NCBI GenBank assembly: GCA_947564305.1
Contig: CANOBT010000159.1
Location: 1-12,228 of the forward strand
Source of the DNA: an uncultured Lachnospiraceae bacterium
Lineage (GTDB): Bacteria; Bacillota_A; Clostridia; Lachnospirales; Lachnospiraceae
Length of the DNA stretch: 12,228 bases
Direction: 5' to 3'
Shown here: piece after piece, positions 5,559-12,228 of the stretch
How positions within the stretch are numbered: the stretch's first letter is position 1
How the letters are laid out: each line of letters starts with the position of its first letter
Translations under genes and position numbers: made by a program
Notes under the pieces: model-generated
Database searches by the model: none
What the model was told of the DNA's origin: nothing
The model's input: the letters and a program-made list of their open reading frames with translations, nothing else

Positions 5559-6575
5559 CTATTCCTCATCCCAGGGCAACGATGCATTTTCACTCCTGGA
5601 AGCGCGCATCATCAGCTCATCCACAGCCTCAGCCGGGTCTTTCCCCTGGAACAGCACTTCATTCACAGCCTCTACAATGGGCATGGAAATCTCATACTGC
5701 TCCGCCAGTTTTTTGGCTGCCTTAGCGGAATAGACACCTTCCACCACCATCTGTACCTCATCCATAGCCTCCTGCATGGACTTTCCCTGTCCCATCAGGA
5801 AACCGGCCTTCCGGTTCCGGCTGTGGACACTGGCACAGGTTACAATCAAATCACCAATCCCAGTGAGCCCTGTAAAGCTCTCAATCCTGCCGCCCATCTT
5901 CACTCCCAGTCTTGCGATTTCTGCAATTCCTCTGGTAATGAGCGCTGCCTTCGTATTATCGCCGTAGCCCAGACCATCCGCGATTCCGGCTGCCAATGCA
6001 ATGACATTTTTCAGGGAGCCGCCCAGCTCAATTCCCAAAATATCTGGGCTGGTGTAGACACGGAATACCTTACTCGTAAAAATGGACTGCAGATACTCCG
6101 CTGTTGATTTTCTCTTAGCCCCAATCACGCAGGTCGTTGGCAACCCCCGGCCTACCTCCTCGGCATGGCTTGGCCCGGACAGAACTGCCACATCCGCCTG
6201 GGGAATTTCTTCCTCAATCTGCCGCGAGAGCGTCATCAGTGTGCTCTCCTCGATTCCCTTTGCCACATCCACGATTATCTGCCCTTCTGCCACAAAGGGA
6301 GACATTTTCTTCGCCGTTGCCCTGGTAAATGGAGACGGCACTGCCAGCACCAGGAAATCTTTTCCCCGGATTGCTTCTTCCAAATCTCCCGTAATGACCA
6401 TCTCTTCCGGCAGCTTCACGCCCGGCAGCTTTTTCGCATGCTCCCGCTTAGTGTCCAGCATCTCCACTTCCTCCGGGTCGATGGACCATACGCTCACCTG
6501 ATTTCCATTATTGTACAAGAGGACACTCAGCGCGGTTCCCCAGCTTCCTGCCCCTATCACTCCGATATTTGCCAT
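5559..6575 (-). CDS. gpsA: NAD(P)-dependent glycerol-3-phosphate dehydrogenase
   Basis: GpsA reduces dihydroxyacetone phosphate to sn-glycerol-3-phosphate, the backbone for phospholipids; it is cytoplasmic. The 338-residue length is typical. The dinucleotide-binding motif GAGSWGTAL is at 8-16, AVPSPFTR follows at 78-85, and K106 (DVAKGIEE) and K189 (GSLKN) are the conserved catalytic-site lysines. The signature GIGDLIVTC (239-247) and HSRNR (251-255) are intact. The start is backed by AGGTGA close to the ATG. It sits 100 nt after plsY, whose enzyme consumes its product, and 75 nt before spoIVA. Confidence 0.97.
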   Translation of the reverse strand: MANIGVIGAGSWGTALSVLLYNNGNQVSVWSIDPEEVEMLDTKREHAKKLPGVKLPEEMVITGDLEEAIRGKDFLVLAVPSPFTRATAKKMSPFVAEGQIIVDVAKGIEESTLMTLSRQIEEEIPQADVAVLSGPSHAEEVGRGLPTTCVIGAKRKSTAEYLQSIFTSKVFRVYTSPDILGIELGGSLKNVIALAAGIADGLGYGDNTKAALITRGIAEIARLGVKMGGRIESFTGLTGIGDLIVTCASVHSRNRKAGFLMGQGKSMQEAMDEVQMVVEGVYSAKAAKKLAEQYEISMPIVEAVNEVLFQGKDPAEAVDELMMRASRSENASLPWDEE

Positions 6576-6675
6576 AGTCTTTCACCTGCAACAAGACTGG
6601 CTCCAAACAGCTTTTTCCGCCGTTGATTCGCCATTCCTGTCCTTTCCATTCTATTTTTATTCCTACTTTTTGTTT

Positions 6676-7311
6676 CTATTTTTTCTTGCTGCCAAATTGA
6701 TTCTCGGTTCCTGACAGAAGTCTCTTGATGTTCTCCTTATGACGCCACCAAGCCAGCGCCATCAGCACAAACACCACGGCGTACAGTTCCAAACGGTAGG
6801 ACAGGGCCATCTGAAAGCCCCCCATCTGCCCGTAAAGTATGACCTCCAGAAAAAACGTAGCAGAAGCCAAAAGTGAACCCACGGACACATACCGAGTCAA
6901 TATGGTAGGAATCAAAAATGCAGTTAATGGGATTGGCACCAGCACCAACCCAGAGGATACCACCAGACCACCCAGTACTGCAATCCCTTTTCCTCCTTTA
7001 AATTTCAGATAGAACGGGAAATTGTGGCCCAATGTAGCCCCAAGCCCTGCGTACATTCCAAGCAAGGGCGCATATTCTAAATCACGATAGATGACAAGCC
7101 GCACAAGCAAAACGGCTGCCACACATTTTACCACATCCCCGGCAAATGTCATGGCTCCTGCCTTCCATCCCATGACCCTGAGCGCATTGGTAGAACCTGC
7201 GTTTCCGCTTCCCTCCTGCCGAATGTCTATATGGTTCATTTTCCCGACCAGATATCCGGTCTGTAATAATCCGAACACATATCCGATTACCAGACAAATG
7301 ATACGTTCCAT
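6676..7311 (-). CDS. plsY: Acyl-phosphate:glycerol-3-phosphate acyltransferase
   Basis: PlsY is an integral membrane enzyme that moves an acyl group from acyl-phosphate to glycerol-3-phosphate, giving lysophosphatidate, the first committed phospholipid intermediate. The 211-residue protein has about six hydrophobic segments (near 3-22, 52-75, 79-97, 109-138, 144-160, 172-190). The family motifs are present: EGSGNAGSTN (33-42), GHNFPFYLKFKGGKG (95-109) and the short YVSVGS segment (141-146). Only 3 nt separate it from the der stop codon, and its ribosome site (AAAGGGG) lies inside the end of der, so the two are translationally linked. gpsA, which supplies the substrate, is next downstream. Confidence 0.96.
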   Translation of the reverse strand: MERIICLVIGYVFGLLQTGYLVGKMNHIDIRQEGSGNAGSTNALRVMGWKAGAMTFAGDVVKCVAAVLLVRLVIYRDLEYAPLLGMYAGLGATLGHNFPFYLKFKGGKGIAVLGGLVVSSGLVLVPIPLTAFLIPTILTRYVSVGSLLASATFFLEVILYGQMGGFQMALSYRLELYAVVFVLMALAWWRHKENIKRLLSGTENQFGSKKK

Positions 7312-7314
7312 ACT

Positions 7315-8643
7315 CTACTGCCCCTTTTCCTTTCTTTCCCTGATGAAAAATTTCAGCGACGTTCCTCGGAAACCAAACGCCTCACGGATTTTATTTTCCA
7401 AATACCGTGTATAAGAAAAATGCATCAACTGCTTATCATTCACAAAGATGACAAATGTGGGCGGCTTGACGGAAACCTGCGTCATATAATAGAGCTTCAG
7501 ACGCTTTCCTTTGTCAGACGGCGGCTGCTGCATTGCCACGGCCTCCATCAAAATCTCGTTCAAAACTCCTGTCGCAATCCGCATGGACTGATTGGCAATC
7601 ACCATATCAATCTTATCATACAGCTTGTTCAGCCGCTGCCCGGTCAACGCGGACACATACATAATCTCTGCATATGGCATAAATGAAAGAACCTGGCGGA
7701 TTTTATTTTCATACTCCCGCGTAGTCTTGTCATTTTTCTCAATAGCATCCCACTTATTGACCACAATGATGACGCCCTTGCCGCGCTCATGCGCGATTCC
7801 TGCGATTTTTGCGTCCTGCTCGGTGGCACCCTCTACCGCGTCTATGACCATCAGCACCACATCGGCACGCTCTACCGCTGTCACCGCACGGATGATGCTG
7901 TAACGCTCCAGTTCTTCCTTAATCTTGTTCTTCCTGCGAAGTCCCGCAGTGTCAATAAAGACATACTCCCTGCCGTCATACACTACGGTGCTGTCAATGG
8001 CATCCCTGGTGGTTCCTGCGATTTCTGAGACAATGGCACGGTTTTCCCCTGCCAGCTTATTGAGAATCGAAGATTTTCCCACGTTGGGCTTGCCTACAAT
8101 GGCAATCCGCGGACGCTCGTCCTCTTCCTCCGTCCCCGCCCCTTGTGGGAAATGGGAAACCACTTCATCTAGCAAATCTCCGAGCCCCTGCCTTGATGAT
8201 GCCGAAATGGGAAACGGTTCTCCAATCCCCAGATTATAAAATTCATACACATCCGGCAGGAATTTCTCATAATTGTCCGCCTTGTTGACCGCCAGTACTA
8301 CCGGTTTTGCACTGCGGCGAAGCATGTCCGCCACCTTGGAATCCGCGTCCTGCAGCCCCTGGCGCACATCCGTGATAAAGATAATCACATCCGCTGTGTC
8401 AATAGCAATCTGAGCCTGCTCCCTCATCTGAGAGAGGATGATATCCTTGCTGTCCGGCTCAATCCCGCCTGTATCAATCATGGTGAACTCCTTGTCCAGC
8501 CAGCTCACATCCGCGTAAATCCGGTCTCTTGTAACCCCCGGCGTATCTTTGACAATGGCAATCTTCTGCCCTGCCAAAGAGTTAAATAACGTAGACTTTC
8601 CCACATTGGGACGTCCAACTACTGCTACTACTGGTTTACTCAT
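7315..8643 (-). CDS. der: Ribosome biogenesis GTPase Der (EngA)
   Basis: Der is an essential GTPase with two GTP-binding domains in tandem that helps assemble the 50S ribosomal subunit. In these 442 residues the first domain shows GRPNVGKS (10-17), DTGG (57-60) and NKAD (120-123). The second shows GKPNVGKS (184-191), DTAG (231-234) and NKWD (296-299). The C-terminal KH-like domain (about 350-442) ends in the usual basic tail (RERKEKGQ). Length and order match the family. The start has AGAAAGG (8654-8660) about 10 nt upstream. It follows the DUF512 gene by 23 nt and nearly touches plsY. Confidence 0.98.
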   Translation of the reverse strand: MSKPVVAVVGRPNVGKSTLFNSLAGQKIAIVKDTPGVTRDRIYADVSWLDKEFTMIDTGGIEPDSKDIILSQMREQAQIAIDTADVIIFITDVRQGLQDADSKVADMLRRSAKPVVLAVNKADNYEKFLPDVYEFYNLGIGEPFPISASSRQGLGDLLDEVVSHFPQGAGTEEEDERPRIAIVGKPNVGKSSILNKLAGENRAIVSEIAGTTRDAIDSTVVYDGREYVFIDTAGLRRKNKIKEELERYSIIRAVTAVERADVVLMVIDAVEGATEQDAKIAGIAHERGKGVIIVVNKWDAIEKNDKTTREYENKIRQVLSFMPYAEIMYVSALTGQRLNKLYDKIDMVIANQSMRIATGVLNEILMEAVAMQQPPSDKGKRLKLYYMTQVSVKPPTFVIFVNDKQLMHFSYTRYLENKIREAFGFRGTSLKFFIRERKEKGQ

Positions 8644-8666
8644 ATCTATTCTACCTTTCTTGAAAC

Positions 8667-9974
8667 CTACCTTAGTATCGCATCCAGCAAATCTTGACCG
8701 CTTGATTTTACAACATCCAAACGCACTTGTAAAGCATTCTCCACATCGGAAACCGTAAAATCATCTAAAAATACGTCTTCTTCTGCCCGCAGCATGTTGC
8801 ATGGAATTAAAAGCCGCTCTCCTAACGGCCTGTTCTGAAGCTGTTTCATAAGGTCCTGTCCGGTGAGCAGGCCGGACACCGTAATCTGTTCACCAAAGAA
8901 CTCATTTTTCACAGGATAAACCGAGATGTTCGTATTGGGAAATTTTTCCTGTAATTGCCCTGTCATACGCTCCAAAAAAGGATAGGCCAGAAGCCCGGTG
9001 GCAATGGAAAGGGTTCGGTGCACCTGGTCACCTTCTTCTGCATCCAGTGCTTCTGCGAATTCATCAAAAAGCAGACGCAGCATCCCTACCCCGTTTTCCA
9101 ACTGCAGATATCCGTCATATTCCTCTTCCGCCGGCAGTTCTTCCTCCGCCAAAATATACCATTCATCACTGGCGTGGATAAAATGCAGGCCATATTCCGG
9201 ATACAATCGCTGCTGCCATTTACGGACCGTATCTAACACCTGTCTTGCATCTTCCTTTGTAAATGACTCCAATGGCTCCAAACCTTCCCGAAACTTCGTC
9301 AACCCCACCGGAACAATCGAAACGCTTCGCAGGCAGGGAAGATATTCTGACAGCTCCCGGATACTTCTTTCTAATTCCTCGCCGTCATTTACTCCTTTAC
9401 ACAATACAATCTGCCCGTTCATCTCAATCCCGGCTTCATACAGGATGTCTACTTTTTTTAGCGCATCCCCTGCGAAACGATTATGGAGCATGTGACAGCG
9501 CAGTTCGGGATTCGTCGTTTGAAAGGATATATTGATGGGCTCCAGATGATATTTTATGATACGCCGGATATCGTGATCCGTCATATTTGTCAGGGTAACA
9601 TAATTTCCCTGTAGGAAGGAAAGACGGGAATCGTCATCTTTAAAATAGAGCGTATCCCGCATTCCCGGCGGCATCTGATCAATAAAGCAGAAAATACATT
9701 TATTCCGGCAGGAGCGGTATTCATCCATCAACCCCTGCTCGAATTCTATACCTAAATCTTCATCAGTGTCTTTCTCGATCTCCAATTCCCACTGCTCCCC
9801 GTCCGGCTTCTCAATCAAGAGCACAATCTGTTCTTCTTCTATATAATATCGGTAATCAAATACATCTTCAATCTCCTTATCGTCCACTGACAGCAGACGG
9901 TCGCCGGGTTCAATCCCCATCTCCTGGGCGATGCTGTCCGGCTGGACAAAGCGTATCTTATGACTGTGTGACAT
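8667..9974 (-). CDS. DUF512 protein with PDZ-like and radical-SAM-like parts
   Basis: A 435-residue protein of a widespread but poorly characterised clostridial and cyanobacterial family. Residues about 5-60 resemble a PDZ domain (SIAQEMGIEPGDRLLSVDDKE). A cysteine motif of the form C-x3-C-x2-C follows (C89, C93, C96 in SCRNKCIFCFID), then a TIM-barrel-like stretch (GNYVTLTN, INISFQTTNPELR, GVNDGEEL) as in radical-SAM enzymes; this suggests a 4Fe-4S cluster. The C-terminal half (about 280-435, with GVGMLRLLFDEF) is the DUF512 region. The reaction is unknown. It is the first gene of the der-plsY-gpsA-spoIVA string, with a strong GGAGGTGA ribosome site (9978-9985). The neighbourhood hints at a housekeeping role but does not define one. 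Confidence 0.88.
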   Translation of the reverse strand: MSHSHKIRFVQPDSIAQEMGIEPGDRLLSVDDKEIEDVFDYRYYIEEEQIVLLIEKPDGEQWELEIEKDTDEDLGIEFEQGLMDEYRSCRNKCIFCFIDQMPPGMRDTLYFKDDDSRLSFLQGNYVTLTNMTDHDIRRIIKYHLEPINISFQTTNPELRCHMLHNRFAGDALKKVDILYEAGIEMNGQIVLCKGVNDGEELERSIRELSEYLPCLRSVSIVPVGLTKFREGLEPLESFTKEDARQVLDTVRKWQQRLYPEYGLHFIHASDEWYILAEEELPAEEEYDGYLQLENGVGMLRLLFDEFAEALDAEEGDQVHRTLSIATGLLAYPFLERMTGQLQEKFPNTNISVYPVKNEFFGEQITVSGLLTGQDLMKQLQNRPLGERLLIPCNMLRAEEDVFLDDFTVSDVENALQVRLDVVKSSGQDLLDAILR

Positions 9975-10014
9975 GTTTCACCTCCAAATTTGTTGGAATG
10001 TTAGTTACGTTGAC

Positions 10015-10040
10015 TTGCGCATCAGCGCAATACATTATAA
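10015..10040. repeat. Palindromic repeat unit, copy 1
   Basis: TTGCGC-ATCA-GCGCAA (6-bp stem, 4-nt loop) followed by 2 nt and CATTATAA. It matches copy 2 at 23 of 26 positions, the differences falling in the loop and the 2-nt linker. The tail contains the symmetric ATTATAAT, a -10-like sequence on both strands. Confidence 0.7.
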
Positions 10041-10043
10041 TTT

Positions 10044-10067
10044 GTCACCAGCCGCCAGGCTGATGAC
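10044..10067 (-). repeat. Central hairpin between the two repeat units
   Basis: GTCATCAGCC and GGCTGGTGAC (minus-strand sense) pair over 10 positions around a 4-nt loop. In minus-strand RNA the one irregular pair is a U-G wobble; in plus-strand RNA it is a C-A mismatch. That favours a function in RNA read from the minus strand, as part of the DUF512 leader. Confidence 0.55.
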
Positions 10068-10071
10068 CTGC

Positions 10072-10097
10072 TTGCGCCTCAGCGCAACTCATTATAA
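10072..10097. repeat. Palindromic repeat unit, copy 2
   Basis: TTGCGC-CTCA-GCGCAA followed by 2 nt and CATTATAA, exactly 57 nt downstream of copy 1. Stems and tail are unchanged between copies. On the minus strand its tail carries an extended -10 (TGTTATAAT). Confidence 0.7.
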
Positions 10098-10106
10098 CAT
10101 ATCTTT

Positions 10107-10125
10107 TTGAACATTAGTAGTTCAA
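10107..10125. promoter_or_regulatory. Inverted repeat, candidate operator
   Basis: TTGAAC (10107-10112) and GTTCAA (10120-10125) form a perfect 6-bp inverted repeat with a 7-nt spacer. It lies between the prs promoter and the candidate DUF512 -10 box, so a bound regulator could affect either. The regulator is not identifiable. Confidence 0.3.
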
Positions 10126-10138
10126 TAAGTATAGCATC

Positions 10139-10167
10139 TTGAATTTTTCTTAAAAAAATGATATAAC
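10139..10167 (+). promoter_or_regulatory. Sigma-A-type promoter of prs
   Basis: TTGAAT (10139-10144) and TATAAC (10162-10167) are 17 nt apart. The start point would be near 10174, giving a leader of about 99 nt that includes the hairpin at 10193-10222. Confidence 0.6.
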
Positions 10168-10192
10168 CATAGTAGAGCATTATTACTAGTTT

Positions 10193-10222
10193 AGGAACTG
10201 CTCAAACATTTCTGCAGTTCCT
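10193..10222 (+). promoter_or_regulatory. Hairpin in the prs leader
   Basis: AGGAACTGC (10193-10201) pairs exactly with GCAGTTCCT (10214-10222) around a 12-nt loop. No U-tract follows, so it is not a simple terminator. It could stabilise the mRNA or be part of a control element. It lies 39 nt before the ribosome site. Confidence 0.45.
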
Positions 10223-10272
10223 TATGAAGCACTACATCATTTAGAAGTACGCGCTAAGCACAGGAGAAAAAT

Positions 10273-11442
10273 ATGTCAAATATCGAATTATTAGAAAACA
10301 CTCTGCCAGTCGCACCTCTGAAACTCGTCGCTATGGAGAGCTGCATTGAGCTTGGCCGGAAAGTGAATGACTATATTGTCTCTTTCCGCAAGGATACCAT
10401 CAATGAAGTTTCCGAATCTCCCTTGTATGTCAATTACCGCTCCAATAATTATCTGGTGGACTGCTGTTGTCCACGTTTTGGCAGCGGAGAAGGAAAAGGA
10501 ATCATAAAGGAGTCCATCCGCGGCACGGATTTATTTATCATGACCGATGTCTGCAACCACAGCCTGACCTACACGGTCAATGGACATCCAAACCATATGT
10601 CGCCGGATGACCATTTTCAGGATTTGAAGCGGATTATTTCTGCGGTAACGGGCAAGGCGCACCGGCTCACCGTAATCATGCCATTTTTGTACGAAAGCCG
10701 TCAGCACAAGCGGAGCAAACGGGAATCTCTGGACTGTGCGCTTGCACTGGAGGAGCTGACCAACATGGGCATTTCCAACATCATCACATTTGATGCCCAC
10801 GACCCACGGGTACAGAATGCAATTCCATTAAATGGTTTTGACAGCTTTAATCCGCCTTACCAGTTTATGAAAGCATTGTTCCGGGAAATTCCTGACTTAA
10901 AGGCAGACAAGGAACATCTGATGATCATCAGCCCGGATGAAGGCGCAATGCACAGAGCAGTGTATTTTTCTAATGTGCTGGGTGTTGATATGGGAATGTT
11001 CTACAAGCGCCGTGACTACTCGACAATCATAAATGGAAAGAATCCCATTGTAGCACATGAATTCCTGGGGGATGATGTGGCTGGAAAAGACGTAATCATC
11101 ATCGACGATATGATTTCTTCCGGCGAAAGTATGTTGGATGTGGCAAAGCAGCTGAAAGACCGGAACGCCGGCCGAGTGATTATATGCACGACCTTCGGCT
11201 TATTTACAAATGGATTCGAGCAGTTTGATGAATATTATGAAAAAGGATATATTACCAAGGTGATTACCACGAACCTGACGTATCTGCCGCCAATCGTGAA
11301 TGAAAAGCCTTATTTCATCACAGCGGATATGAGTAAGTATCTGGCAATCATCATTGATTCGCTGAATCATGATACAACGATTGGCGCTGTCATGTCTCCA
11401 ACCGAAAAAATCCATGCACTTTTGGAAAAAAGAGGCATGTAG
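10273..11442 (+). CDS. prs: Ribose-phosphate pyrophosphokinase (PRPP synthetase)
   Basis: Prs transfers pyrophosphate from ATP to ribose-5-phosphate to make PRPP, the precursor of purines, pyrimidines, NAD, histidine and tryptophan. The fold is a tandem of two phosphoribosyltransferase-like domains. Visible landmarks are the SRQHKRSKRES segment (142-152) corresponding to the ATP-site RQD loop, FDAHDP (173-178), the catalytic flexible-loop basic residues near FYKRRDY (243-249), and the PRPP loop VIIIDDMISSGES (274-286). The protein has 389 residues, about 70 more than the roughly 317-residue Bacillus form, with extra sequence mainly at the N-terminus and around 90-115. The usual Thr of the PRPP loop is Ser here. 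Start: ATG with AGGAG 6 nt upstream. No clear terminator follows. Confidence 0.9.
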   Translation: MSNIELLENTLPVAPLKLVAMESCIELGRKVNDYIVSFRKDTINEVSESPLYVNYRSNNYLVDCCCPRFGSGEGKGIIKESIRGTDLFIMTDVCNHSLTYTVNGHPNHMSPDDHFQDLKRIISAVTGKAHRLTVIMPFLYESRQHKRSKRESLDCALALEELTNMGISNIITFDAHDPRVQNAIPLNGFDSFNPPYQFMKALFREIPDLKADKEHLMIISPDEGAMHRAVYFSNVLGVDMGMFYKRRDYSTIINGKNPIVAHEFLGDDVAGKDVIIIDDMISSGESMLDVAKQLKDRNAGRVIICTTFGLFTNGFEQFDEYYEKGYITKVITTNLTYLPPIVNEKPYFITADMSKYLAIIIDSLNHDTTIGAVMSPTEKIHALLEKRGM

Positions 11443-11515
11443 GTCACAGTTTACGGCCAATCAAGCGGTGAACTGCGGCAGATGTAAGGCAGAAAAAGAT
11501 GATAAAAATTTATTC

Positions 11516-11544
11516 TTGCTATCTGGTTTTAAATACTATATAAT
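11516..11544 (+). promoter_or_regulatory. Sigma-A promoter of the DUF1836 gene
   Basis: TTGCTA (11516-11521) and a perfect TATAAT (11539-11544) at 17-nt spacing. The start point near 11551 would leave a leader of only about 14 nt that begins almost at the ribosome site GAGGTGA (11554-11560). The gene is therefore expressed apart from prs. Confidence 0.7.
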
Positions 11545-11564
11545 GTATGCATCGAGGTGATAGC

Positions 11565-12164
11565 ATGACAATAAATACTGACGACATACTGAACAGCATT
11601 CTTGAGAGTCTTTCCCGTATTGATTATATTCATGCGGCAGATATACCAAATATTGATTTATACATGGATCAGGTAACTACATTTATGGATGTGCAGTTAT
11701 CTTCCACCAGACGGTATGAAGAAGATAAGATTCTGACTAAGACCATGATTAATAATTATGCCAAAAATAACCTTCTCCCTCCGCCGGTGAAAAAGAAATA
11801 TTCAAAAGAGCATGTATTAATCCTGATTTTTATTTATTATTTTAAAAATATTTTGTCGATTAAGGATATTGAGGTCCTTTTGCATCCCCTGATAGAAAAG
11901 TATTTTCATCAGAAGAAGGATTTGGATCTGGCTTCTATTTATGAAGAAATTTGTTCTATGGAAAAAGCGGCTGTGGACCCCTTAAAAGATGAGATGAAAG
12001 AGCTTTATGCCCGCACGATGGAATCATTTTCAGATGCGCCTGAGGAAGACCGGGCTTATCTTCAGCTTTTTTCCCTCATCTGCAGCCTGAGTTTTGATGT
12101 CTATGTCAAAAAGCAGATGATTGAGAAGTTAATTGATTCCATACAAGATTCAAAAGGAATCTGA
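11565..12164 (+). CDS. DUF1836 protein, probable DNA-binding regulator
   Basis: A 199-residue protein of the DUF1836 family, common in Firmicutes and of unproven function. The conserved core at about 57-107 (LTKTMINNYAKNNLLPPPVKKKYSKEHVLILIFIYYFKNILSIKDIEVLL) resembles a MerR-like winged helix-turn-helix: a helix, a PPP turn, a basic KKKYS wing and a second helical pair. The rest is acidic and helical. The start at 11565 is preferred to the in-frame ATG at 11547 because GAGGTGA (11554-11560) precedes it and because the predicted transcript begins near 11551. It has its own promoter and no visible terminator. A regulatory role is inferred from the fold only. Confidence 0.8.
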   Translation: MTINTDDILNSILESLSRIDYIHAADIPNIDLYMDQVTTFMDVQLSSTRRYEEDKILTKTMINNYAKNNLLPPPVKKKYSKEHVLILIFIYYFKNILSIKDIEVLLHPLIEKYFHQKKDLDLASIYEEICSMEKAAVDPLKDEMKELYARTMESFSDAPEEDRAYLQLFSLICSLSFDVYVKKQMIEKLIDSIQDSKGI

Positions 12165-12170
12165 GTTCTC

Positions 12171-12217
12171 TGACAAATTTCAGTGTGTTGAATATTTTGT
12201 TTCACAAAATTTTGTCA
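12171..12217. promoter_or_regulatory. AT-rich palindrome cluster at window end
   Basis: TGACAAA (12171-12177) is complementary to TTTGTCA (12211-12217). Inside it, ATTTTGT-TTC-ACAAAAT (12194-12210) is a perfect 7-bp inverted repeat, and ACAAAATTTTGT (12204-12215) is a 12-bp palindrome. The overlapping half-sites of TTTTGT type suggest a regulator binding region for a gene just outside the window. There is too little GC for a normal terminator of the DUF1836 gene. Confidence 0.4.
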
Positions 12218-12228
12218 AATTATTTCAT

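Larger units (their letters stand above)
9975..10272. other. Structured divergent intergenic region, DUF512/prs
   Basis: The 298-nt gap has no gene. From left to right it holds the DUF512 ribosome site, hairpin unit 1 (10015-10040), a central hairpin (10044-10067), hairpin unit 2 (10072-10097), a TTGAAC-7 nt-GTTCAA inverted repeat (10107-10125), the prs promoter (10139-10167), a prs leader hairpin (10193-10222) and the prs ribosome site AGGAG (10262-10266). A minus-strand extended -10, TGTTATAAT, at 10091-10099 is the best candidate promoter for the DUF512 operon, but its -35 (TACTAA) is poor. Confidence 0.6.

Noticed and set aside
10010..10041. TTGACT and TATAAT as a plus-strand promoter
   Set aside because: The spacing is 20 nt, too long, and the spacer is a strong palindrome; the pair at 10139-10167 suits prs better.
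11447..11475. CAGTTTAC/GTGAACTG as a prs terminator
   Set aside because: One pair is a wobble and no T-tract follows; the prs transcript end is not visible.
11547..11564. An earlier in-frame ATG for the DUF1836 gene
   Set aside because: It would place the GAGGTGA ribosome site inside the coding region and begins before the predicted transcript start.
1..12228. CRISPR array, insertion sequence, prophage or toxin-antitoxin system
   Set aside because: No spaced array of direct repeats, no transposase or integrase, and no plausible toxin pair was seen on either strand.

Overview
This window looks like ordinary chromosome from a spore-forming, low-to-mid GC member of the Clostridia, most likely Lachnospiraceae. 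The reasons are: a spoIVA spore-coat ATPase gene placed at the end of a DUF512-der-plsY-gpsA gene string; a long, roughly 389-residue ribose-phosphate pyrophosphokinase; a DUF1836 protein; and strong AGGAGG-type ribosome binding sites. The family calls come from reading the proteins by eye; no database was searched.

Layout. Positions 1-248 hold no secure gene, only a doubtful 40-codon reading frame and two terminator-like hairpins. A tRNA-Leu (anticodon CAA) lies at 249-331 on the minus strand with its own promoter. Next comes a diaminopimelate decarboxylase-like gene (410-1684, minus) with a strong promoter and a structured leader. Facing away from it is a plus-strand pair: a YdaD-type short-chain dehydrogenase (1980-2879) and an AraC-family regulator (3051-3923). 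A hairpin at 3926-3951 separates them from the long minus-strand operon that runs from 9974 down to 4011: DUF512/radical-SAM-like protein, der, plsY, gpsA, spoIVA. Divergent from that operon are prs (10273-11442) and a DUF1836 regulator-like gene (11565-12164), both plus strand. The window ends in a cluster of AT-rich palindromes that probably belongs to the next gene.

How the genes fit together. The minus operon combines ribosome assembly (Der), phospholipid precursor synthesis (GpsA makes glycerol-3-phosphate, PlsY acylates it) and, last, the spore-coat base protein SpoIVA. SpoIVA is needed only in the mother cell during sporulation, and the 75-nt gpsA-spoIVA gap shows how that could be enforced. 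It holds a sigma-E-like promoter, and a perfect 10-bp inverted repeat can hide the spoIVA ribosome binding site in read-through mRNA but not in mRNA started at the sigma-E promoter. I regard this as the most interesting point in the window. The second is the intergenic region at 9975-10272, where two near-identical palindromic units with -10-like tails flank a third hairpin between the divergent DUF512 and prs genes.

I found no mobile element, CRISPR array, rRNA or obvious defence system.
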